Shown one piece after another: positions 52,525 to 58,958 of a stretch of DNA of 64,000 nucleotides; the stretch's first letter is position 1; each line of letters begins with the position of its first letter. The stretch is taken from contig NZ_JAIVFT010000011.1 of assembly GCF_020829665.1 (NCBI RefSeq), positions 1 through 64,000 on the forward strand, written 5' to 3'. The DNA is from Nostoc sp. CHAB 5824. Its GTDB lineage: Bacteria > Cyanobacteriota > Cyanobacteriia > Cyanobacteriales > Nostocaceae. The position numbers and the translations under genes were made by a program. The notes beneath the pieces are model-generated. The model was not told the DNA's origin, ran no database searches, and saw nothing but the letters and a program-made list of their open reading frames with translations.

Positions 52525-52575
52525 GGGTTTTCCCCCCTGCTCCCTACTCCCTGCCCCTTTTCCTCTTCTATGATT

Positions 52576-52632
52576 AAATCGGCAGGCGGTTATTCCTCCC
52601 ACCCCTTGAAGGGATGGGATTCCCGCCGATTT
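52576..52632. terminator. Long hairpin between convergent porin and small-protein genes
   Basis: Arms AAATCGGC and GCCGATTT enclose an inner stem CCCACCCCTT/AAGGGATGGG. It could terminate both converging transcripts. The sequence also resembles the hairpin at the end of some IS200/IS605 elements, so it may be an element relic. Confidence 0.5.
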
Positions 52633-52654
52633 TCGTTGAGTAATCGCGCACATC

Positions 52655-53083
52655 TTAACTTGTTACTGCTGATTTCTTTCCATTTCCGTTGCTATTCACA
52701 CTAGCAATGAATGACGGTTGCTCTGAACTGGGAATTGGCGAATCGCCTCGTAGTCCCTTACGGCGCTGATTTTTAGGAACTCCTCCCGCCATGCCATACT
52801 CTACACTGCTTTTGCCATATCGAGTACCGACTCCCATCAGCATATGTTCTGTCATATCTCCCAACTCGCTCTCTGTTTGGAGCATTTCACAGTACAACTT
52901 ATCCAGGTTAGAAAGGGCACTATTGTATGCATTTTCTTTAGCTCGCATCGTCTCGATGAGAGTTGAGAACGTAGATAGGGTAAGTCCATTGCCCACATTT
53001 AAATTTGGATCAATTGAGTTCATACCAGCTGCACGAAGCACTGCTTTTTGTAACACTGGAGAGCTTCTTTTTCGACGAGCCAT
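52655..53083 (-). CDS. Conserved hypothetical protein
   Basis: A 142-residue soluble protein. The basic N-terminus (MARRKRSS) is followed by SIDPNLNVGNGLTLSTFSTLIE and a helical stretch; the end is Ser/Asn-rich. I recall families of similar length with the SIDPNLDLGNGLT motif in Nostocales, often several copies per genome, without known function. The start at 53083 has AAGGTG eight bases upstream. It converges on the porin gene. Confidence 0.7.
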   Translation of the reverse strand: MARRKRSSPVLQKAVLRAAGMNSIDPNLNVGNGLTLSTFSTLIETMRAKENAYNSALSNLDKLYCEMLQTESELGDMTEHMLMGVGTRYGKSSVEYGMAGGVPKNQRRKGLRGDSPIPSSEQPSFIASVNSNGNGKKSAVTS

Positions 53084-53228
53084 GATATTACACCTTGTAA
53101 TGTAGTACGGTTAATATTCTTTACCTTAAAAGACTTCAGTATCAAACAGCCTGAGAGAATTCCGGCAAATATGCAATGGTTTTTGTTACATAGCGATCGT
53201 TGTCATGAGTGCTTGAATTACTGAAATG

Positions 53229-53458
53229 AGAAAGCATTTAGACAGAATGAGTAAGCAAACTCCGGTTTGCTTGCGGAAAACACCAAAATCAGAAAGCATT
53301 TAGACAAAATGATTAAACAAACTGGGGTTTGCTTGCGGAAAACACCAAAATCAGAAAGCATTTAGACAAAATGATTAAACAAACTGAGGTTTGCTTGCGG
53401 AAAACACCAAAATCAGAAAGTATTTAGGCAAAATGATTAAACAAACTGGGGTTTGCTT
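53229..53458. repeat. Tandem repeat, 62-base period, 3.7 copies
   Basis: Units start at 53229, 53291, 53353 and 53415 with AGAAAGCATTTAGACA. Each contains an internal inverted repeat around GCAAACTCCGGTTTGC. The fourth unit is cut where a TATAGCG-type element begins at 53458. It lies in the gap between the two leftward genes at 53083 and 53545. Confidence 0.9.
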
Positions 53459-53544
53459 ATAGCGCTTCTCGTTTATGTGAGGTACACCTGTAGGGGCACG
53501 GCATGCCCCATTGGTATCAACTTAAGCCAAAACCCTTTTAGGTA
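53458..53544. repeat. Truncated TAGCGGTT element joined to the GTRTCAACTTAAG element end
   Basis: Bases 53458-53507 are half of the TAGCGGTT element up to its central GGCATGCC. Then ATTGGTATCAACTTAAG follows, the end of the element seen complete at 23361-23554. The remainder runs up to the stop codon of the dioxygenase gene. Confidence 0.65.
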
Positions 53545-54324
53545 TTAACCCATTTGAAGCCCAATATCAAAGGTTGCTGCGTAGCCAAGGCTTGTTTTAG
53601 TAAGCTTAAGCAACATTTGTTCACCACCATCTTGAAAAATTCCGTCTTCAGCGTTCTTCAACTTGCGTTGTCCCTTGCTGGCGTATGGTGTCTGGGTATG
53701 TACTTGATCTGTAATCAAGTCATCAAAGTATAGCTGCGACGTAAACTCATAACTCTGTGCTGATGGCGCATCTGTACGAACCTTAAAGTGGATATGGACG
53801 GTTCTACCTTGATACCAACCAGGATAAATAGTTGTGAACTGGACGGTTCCATTTGCGCCCGTGACTTGATAGCCGCGTAGAAACTTTTTGCCGATGGTAC
53901 TAAAATCTGGGTCTGCCACATCTGAATAAACACCTAGCGCATCACAGTGCCAAATATCCACGATCGCACCTGCCCGTGGCGTACAATCAGTATTGCCAAT
54001 TTGCGAAATCCGCAGTGTCAGTTGGAGTGGTACGCCGTTTTTCACTGATCCGTCTGCCGGATCAGAGCGGATGTCGGAGCGGTTGAGCTTTTCGTCTACG
54101 AAATAAGGGCCTTCGGTCTGCTCTGGAGTCACGATACACGCAGGCAATGTATTAGAGTTGGCTAAAGATGATGCTGGGATAGCTACACTCGATTGTGCCT
54201 GTGTGGATCTGGACTTTCTCGGTATACATCCAACTACAATTATTGCAGTTCCGGCTGCCCTAAATAGAGCAAGTGCTTTTCTTCGACTCAGAATGCGACT
54301 TATTTGACAATATTCTTTTTTCAT
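53545..54324 (-). CDS. Exported intradiol ring-cleavage dioxygenase-like protein
   Basis: A 259-residue protein with an N-terminal export signal: an RR pair (SRRKALALFRAAG) followed by a hydrophobic stretch and VVGC, which may be a Tat-type lipoprotein signal. The catalytic domain has TEGPYFVDE and DIWHCDALGVYS (first ligand Tyr), and YPGWYQGRTVHIHFKV, with the second ligand Tyr and the two His. The non-haem iron ligand set is therefore complete. Family members cleave catechols between the hydroxyls; exported bacterial members have little-known substrates. It is a single gene on the minus strand. Confidence 0.85.
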   Translation of the reverse strand: MKKEYCQISRILSRRKALALFRAAGTAIIVVGCIPRKSRSTQAQSSVAIPASSLANSNTLPACIVTPEQTEGPYFVDEKLNRSDIRSDPADGSVKNGVPLQLTLRISQIGNTDCTPRAGAIVDIWHCDALGVYSDVADPDFSTIGKKFLRGYQVTGANGTVQFTTIYPGWYQGRTVHIHFKVRTDAPSAQSYEFTSQLYFDDLITDQVHTQTPYASKGQRKLKNAEDGIFQDGGEQMLLKLTKTSLGYAATFDIGLQMG

Positions 54325-54687
54325 GCTTTGTTCATTATGCTTTTGTCATTCTCAAAGTCCTCAATTTATCGGAGGATTTAGGAGGAGCTAAAGTTTTGGA
54401 TACTTTCAGCTACAACTTTTCAAACATCATCTAAAAAACAGGGTTCGTACTAAGCACTTTAGTGCTTAGTACGAACTTGCTTACCCATCAATTAAAACTT
54501 GACAGACTAGTAAGCTGTCGCGCATTTAATTTGCACATCTTTTCGTGTTGGCTATTGACAGTTGACAGTTAACCGTCAACTGTCAACAGTCAACGAACCT
54601 CATGAGTAACTGTGTAATTTCAAAGCGTAATAGCTTACTACGATTAATGGATAATTTAATTTTTTCCTTAATCTAGATAATGTTCAG
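54325..54687. other. Intergenic region with three repeat-type sequences
   Basis: No gene. A degenerate GAGGAT...ATCATC element lies at 54371-54433, a 34-base palindrome with 16-base arms (GTTCGTACTAAGCACT and complement) at 54443-54476, and a TAAGCTG...TAGCTTA element at 54511-54637. All are non-coding. Confidence 0.6.
54511..54637. repeat. Dispersed repeat, TAAGCTG...TAGCTTA family (copy 3, inverted)
   Basis: Ends TAAGCTGTCGCGCATTT and AAAGCGTAATAGCTTA correspond to the ends of 39457-39555. The interior has inverted runs of GTTGACAGTT and AACTGTCAAC. Confidence 0.6.
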
Positions 54688-55317
54688 CTATTTTGGTGGA
54701 TTAGAGCGATCAACGCCAGGAGGATGAGGTGGAACCCCTAGTGCATCTTTTAACTGTTGTTCTGTAACTCCTAGCTTTGCCGCAGCTGCCTTAAAATCAG
54801 GTCGAGGTGGACGCTGATTGCGATCGCCTGGATTGGGAGGATTGGCAGGAACTCCCAACGCATCTTTTAACTGTTGTTCTGTAACTCCTAGCTTCGCTGC
54901 CGCTGCCTTAAAATCAGGTCGAGGTGGACGCTGATTGCGATCGCCTGGATTGGGAGGATTGGCAGGAACTCCCAACGCATCTTTTAACTTAGCTTCTGTA
55001 ACTCCTAGCTTCGCCGCCGCCGCCTTAAAATCAGGTCGAGGTGGGCGCTGATTGCGATCGCCTGGATTTGGAGGATTGGCAGGAACTCCCAACGCATCTT
55101 TTAACTTAGCTTCTGTAACTCCTAGCTTTGCCGCCGCCGCCTTAAAATCAGGTCGAGGTGGTCGCCCCTGTTCATCCGGTGGTTGGTTAGGCGGTAGTTG
55201 CGCCTGTGCAATTTGAGAGAATTTACTAGCAGCATTTGCTTGATTGAGTGAAATAAAACCAAAGATGCCAATTACAAAAGGAATTGTTGTTATGGCTAAT
55301 ACTCGACGAATATTCAT
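54688..55317 (-). CDS. Exported protein with four 39-residue tandem repeats
   Basis: A 209-residue protein. The signal peptide (MNIRRVLAITTIPFVIGIF..., cleaved near NAAS) is followed by a Pro-rich linker and four repeats of 39 residues, each RPDFKAAAAKLGVTE followed by a short helix (KLKDALGVP) and PANPPNPGDRNQ. The DNA unit is 117 bases and nearly identical between copies, so the array may vary in number. The helical pair resembles short repeats seen in exported bacterial proteins, but I know no function. ATG 55317 with GAAGG upstream is preferred over TTG at 55326. It is divergent from an OmpR/HK pair and might be one of its targets or sensors. Confidence 0.75.
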   Translation of the reverse strand: MNIRRVLAITTIPFVIGIFGFISLNQANAASKFSQIAQAQLPPNQPPDEQGRPPRPDFKAAAAKLGVTEAKLKDALGVPANPPNPGDRNQRPPRPDFKAAAAKLGVTEAKLKDALGVPANPPNPGDRNQRPPRPDFKAAAAKLGVTEQQLKDALGVPANPPNPGDRNQRPPRPDFKAAAAKLGVTEQQLKDALGVPPHPPGVDRSNPPK

Positions 55318-55449
55318 AAAAATCAACCTTCAAAAGGTAGGGTGTTCATATTTCTGATTAAGCCACCTCAAAATTACAGTCCACCTGCTTTCTAAATTAC
55401 AGTTTTGTAATTTAAGCAAAAGGATGAGGAACTTATACTGAAATAGTAA

Positions 55450-55572
55450 AGACATCTTGCAAAAGTAACTTTTGCAAGATGTTGGTGAAAAGTTAAAGGT
55501 TACTGGCTTTGGGGAAATTCCATCTTTTTCCCCTTTACCCGCAACCCCATTCCCCACTTCTGCAAGAAGTCT
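55450..55572. repeat. Miniature element with AGACATCTTGCA ends (copy 2)
   Basis: Starts AGACATCTTGCAAAAG and ends TTCTGCAAGAAGTCT; same family as 40389-40504. It lies in the divergent promoter region between the repeat-protein gene and the OmpR-type regulator, 21 bases before the regulator start. Confidence 0.8.
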
Positions 55573-55593
55573 TAAGTAAAGTAGTAAAGGCTT

Positions 55594-56277
55594 GTGAACG
55601 TTCTGTTTGTCGAAGATGAAGCAAAAATTGCTAACTTTGTCCGGGCTGGATTGAAGGAGCAGGGATTTGTTGTAGACTACTGCGACAACGGTGATGAAGG
55701 ATATCTGCGGGCATTAGAAAATGAATATGATGTTCTTGTACTCGACATTATGGTGCCGGGAAAGGATGGACTATCGATTCTGAAACTCTTGCGGCGGCAA
55801 GGTCGGAATACTCCAGTAATTTTGTTGACGGCTCGGAATGAACTAGACGATCGCTTGGAAGGGCTAAATTTGGGAGCCGATGATTATATAGCTAAACCGT
55901 TTTTTGTGGAAGAGTTAGCGGCTCGAATTCATGCCGTTGTCCGCCGGAGTGTGAGCGAGCGCCAAAATCTGCTTTGCGTTGGGCCTCTCAAACTTGATCG
56001 CATCACCAGGGAAGTCACTTGTAATCACCAGGCGATCGAACTCACCAGCCGCGAGTTTAATCTTCTAGAATATCTCATGCGCTCTCCCGGAAGAGTTTTC
56101 ACCCGTACCCAAATCTTAGAACACGTTTGGGGCTACGACTTTAACCCCAACACCAACGTCGTGGATGTTTGTATCCAGCGAATTCGTAAAAAAATTGACC
56201 CCATTGATCAAGCAGTCTGGATTGAAAGCATTCGAGGGGTTGGATATCGGTTTCGCAAACCAGATCCTGGCTCATGA
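55594..56277 (+). CDS. OmpR/PhoB-family response regulator
   Basis: A 227-residue DNA-binding regulator starting with GTG. The receiver domain (1-115) has acidic VEDE near residue 8, phospho-acceptor in LVLDIMVPGKDG and lysine in IAKPF. The C-terminal winged helix (130-222) ends with DVCIQRIRKKID and IRGVGYRF. It overlaps the downstream kinase by 4 bases, so the two form a translationally coupled two-component pair. The signal is unknown. Confidence 0.92.
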   Translation: MNVLFVEDEAKIANFVRAGLKEQGFVVDYCDNGDEGYLRALENEYDVLVLDIMVPGKDGLSILKLLRRQGRNTPVILLTARNELDDRLEGLNLGADDYIAKPFFVEELAARIHAVVRRSVSERQNLLCVGPLKLDRITREVTCNHQAIELTSREFNLLEYLMRSPGRVFTRTQILEHVWGYDFNPNTNVVDVCIQRIRKKIDPIDQAVWIESIRGVGYRFRKPDPGS

Positions 56278-57773
56278 AACTCCCTTCGTTTCGACTCCGA
56301 ATTGCCCTGTTGTCTGCTGCTCTAGCTGGAAGCACATTAGTAGGGTTTGGCGCAGTCTCCTGGTTTCAGATTTACAATGCTAAAATTAGCCGTCTTGATG
56401 CAGAACTGTTAAATCACTTGATGCGGGCAACTCCGAACTTGCCTCCACGGCGCGAACCTCCCGAATTTCTGAGCAAAGGAAGCCGACCTTCACCCGATCG
56501 CTCACGATGGCAGTTTTACGAAGATTCATTATCCTATGCCTTCGGAACCAATACAAAAACCCCCATTGCCCTACTCGTACTTGATGCAAACAACAACATA
56601 CTTTATCAATCCAACTCCTTACCTACCGAGGTTGAGGTGAATCGTCTGCTGCTTGAGCGTCTTCAGTTAGAACCTCTACCACCGCCTTTACCCTCCAATA
56701 CAAAACCATCCTTTCAGCCACCACCCCTTTTTCGTCCACGTCCAACTCAATTTGTTACTGAGCAGACAAAAACAGCAGCTTGGCGGCTTGGGGCAGCTAA
56801 TTTTCCCAATCTTCAGGTTGCCATTGCCGTTAATTTACAAGCCGTCGATCAAGAGATGGCTACCATTCAAAATATCTTTCTGATTTCAATTCCGGGAGCG
56901 CTGCTGCTGGTTGCGGTGGGAGCGTGGTTGGTTTCTGGCGGTGCTTTGCGTCCCATCCGGCAATTAACGGACGTTATTCAACAGGTAACTGTCAAAGGGC
57001 TAGATCAAAGGATTCCGATTGGAACAACTGATGTTGAATTCGTCGAACTGATTCAGGTATTTAACCAAATGCTAGAACGCTTGGAACGCAGTTTTACCCA
57101 AGCTTCCCGCTTTAGTGGTGATGCGGCTCATGAACTGAAAACCCCACTGACTATTTTGCAGGGCGAACTGGAACGAACCCTGCAACAGGTTGATCCCGGA
57201 AGTGAAGTGCAACAGCGTTTAAGCAATCTGTTGGATGAGGTACGCCGCTTGAGTGGAATTATGCGGAAACTCTTGCTGCTATCTCTAGCAGATGCGGGAA
57301 AAATGAGCTTGTATCTAGTTGAGGTGGATATGTCTGAGTTGCTGATGGAGATGCTAGAAGATGTGGAAATGCTAGCTCCCAATTTGATTGTGCAAACTGA
57401 CTTCACTGATGGGCTACGGGTACAGGGCGATCGCGATCTTCTGATTCAAGTTTTGCAAAACCTGTTCAGTAATGCCATCAAATACAATCTCACCAACGGC
57501 TGGATACAAATTCGCGCTCATCAAATTCAAACAACTCTCCACGTCACCATTGCCAATGCATCCAAAGATATTCCCCTAAGCGAACGCAATCGCATTTTTG
57601 ACCGCTTCTATCGCGGCGAACCTGCGCGAACCCGTAAAATAGAAGGTATCGGACTGGGACTGAGCCTAGCCCGTGAAATTGCCAGGGCGCATTATGGCGA
57701 CCTCACCCTTGACTCAACATCTTTTGGTCAAACAGCGTTTACCCTCACCTTACCGATGAAGTTACAGAATTGA
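56274..57773 (+). CDS. Membrane sensor histidine kinase (HAMP-HisKA-HATPase)
   Basis: A 499-residue kinase. Membrane segments at about 10-32 and 198-220 flank a 165-residue periplasmic domain rich in Pro. A HAMP domain follows (SGGALRPIRQLTDVIQQV). HisKA carries FSGDAAHELKTPLTILQGEL with the phospho-accepting His, and HATPase_c carries NLFSNAIKYN and GIGLGLSLAREIA. It is coupled to the upstream OmpR-type regulator. Proximity of the divergent exported repeat protein suggests an envelope-related signal, which is a guess. No repeat insertion disturbs this kinase. Confidence 0.92.
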   Translation: MKLPSFRLRIALLSAALAGSTLVGFGAVSWFQIYNAKISRLDAELLNHLMRATPNLPPRREPPEFLSKGSRPSPDRSRWQFYEDSLSYAFGTNTKTPIALLVLDANNNILYQSNSLPTEVEVNRLLLERLQLEPLPPPLPSNTKPSFQPPPLFRPRPTQFVTEQTKTAAWRLGAANFPNLQVAIAVNLQAVDQEMATIQNIFLISIPGALLLVAVGAWLVSGGALRPIRQLTDVIQQVTVKGLDQRIPIGTTDVEFVELIQVFNQMLERLERSFTQASRFSGDAAHELKTPLTILQGELERTLQQVDPGSEVQQRLSNLLDEVRRLSGIMRKLLLLSLADAGKMSLYLVEVDMSELLMEMLEDVEMLAPNLIVQTDFTDGLRVQGDRDLLIQVLQNLFSNAIKYNLTNGWIQIRAHQIQTTLHVTIANASKDIPLSERNRIFDRFYRGEPARTRKIEGIGLGLSLAREIARAHYGDLTLDSTSFGQTAFTLTLPMKLQN

Positions 57774-57930
57774 GCGATCGCTCGTTAGAAGTTTGAGAAT
57801 CTTTATAAGTCGTTGGGAAGAATCCCTAGTGATATGAATCGAGAGAAAATCTGTTTGATAAGCTCGATTTTGGGTTGGAGTGCGATCTTTCAGCTACCCT
57901 AAAATTGATATATAAAAGAGCAATTTTCAA

Positions 57931-58401
57931 ATGACCATTTACTTTTATAAGGTTTGGCAGCCTTATGGCTGTTTTTCTAACTTTTCTCCCCACGGAATCC
58001 ATATCCAGGGTACTTACTGGCCAACGGTTGAGCATTATTATCAAGCGCAAAAGTTTGTCGGCAGCACAGATGCGGTAATTATACCTCTCATCCATGCTGC
58101 CGCTACCCCAGAAGAAGCTGCCGCGTTGGGAAGATGTAGCACTCGCCAATTTCGTCGAGACTGGGATTTGGTCAAAACTGAAATTATGCGAGAAGCTGTA
58201 CTCAAAAAGTTTATCACTCATCTTGATATTAGGGAAGTTCTCCTGAAGACAGGCGATGAGATTTTGGTTGAAAACTCCCCAACGGATTCTTTTTGGGGCT
58301 GTGGTGCTAATAGAGCAGGTCAAAACCATCTCGGTAAAACCCTCATGAGTGTGCGTGAAGAAATCCGAAAATTACTATCTTTAACAGTAATTCACGAATA
58401 A
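57931..58401 (+). CDS. NADAR family protein (YbiA-like N-glycosidase)
   Basis: A 156-residue protein of the NADAR/YbiA fold. Motifs: CFSNFSPHGIHIQG near residue 16, WPTVEHYYQAQKF with the conserved Glu, and SPTDSFWGCGANRAGQNHLGKTLM at the end. YbiA removes ribose from early riboflavin intermediates as damage control, and other NADAR proteins act on ADP-ribosylated substrates. Which applies here is unclear. It is a single gene following the two-component pair, with about 160 bases between. Confidence 0.88.
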   Translation: MTIYFYKVWQPYGCFSNFSPHGIHIQGTYWPTVEHYYQAQKFVGSTDAVIIPLIHAAATPEEAAALGRCSTRQFRRDWDLVKTEIMREAVLKKFITHLDIREVLLKTGDEILVENSPTDSFWGCGANRAGQNHLGKTLMSVREEIRKLLSLTVIHE

Positions 58402-58958
58402 TTTAATCAAAAGAGTTACATCCAACATAAAATCAGCAATTAAACGGGGAATAGTAAAATTCCCCAGTCAAAAATCTTTGAAAAAGTTGCTAATAATTTA
58501 GTTATTTTTTCAAAACAATCTTAATTAATTGAATTAATGAGCAAAAATGGTAAAAAATATTTTTAATTTAAAGCAATCATTCAGACTTTATTTTAAGTAA
58601 ATTTACTCAAATAGTTTACTAATTGAGAATATAAAATTAATAGGTGTCCATGATTAAAATTTTCTTAACTTTAAACTTGAGAGGATATTTGGAAAGTCTT
58701 TAATGATATGCCAAGCGGTTTGATATCTCCATAAAGAAACTTTAGAAAGGCTACGGGGATCAAACAAAATATCAAATATTTTTCAAATATCCTCTGATCC
58801 ATTTCCAAAAATCTTCACAACAAATGTACGCCCCTAGCAACGCATTTGTAGCAGGAATCTCTGGAAATAGGATGAAAATCAAAGCATTATTAAGTTGAAA
58901 ACTTTGATCGGTGACAATTATAAAAAAAATTATACTTCAGTCATGGTGTATATAGACA
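58402..58958. other. AT-rich intergenic region
   Basis: No gene. A 114-base element with GAGGATATTTGGAAAGT and TTTTTCAAATATCCTC ends lies at 58681-58794. Promoter elements of the downstream kinase are not obvious. Confidence 0.5.
58681..58794. repeat. Miniature element with GAGGATATTT ends (copy 1)
   Basis: Terminal inverted repeats GAGGATATTTGGAAA and its near-complement ending AAATATCCTC. Related to 61904-62220 and, more distantly, 54371-54433; the interiors differ between copies. Confidence 0.7.

Noticed and set aside
53229..53458. Possible CRISPR array
   Set aside because: The whole 62-base unit is repeated, including the would-be spacers, and no cas genes are present.
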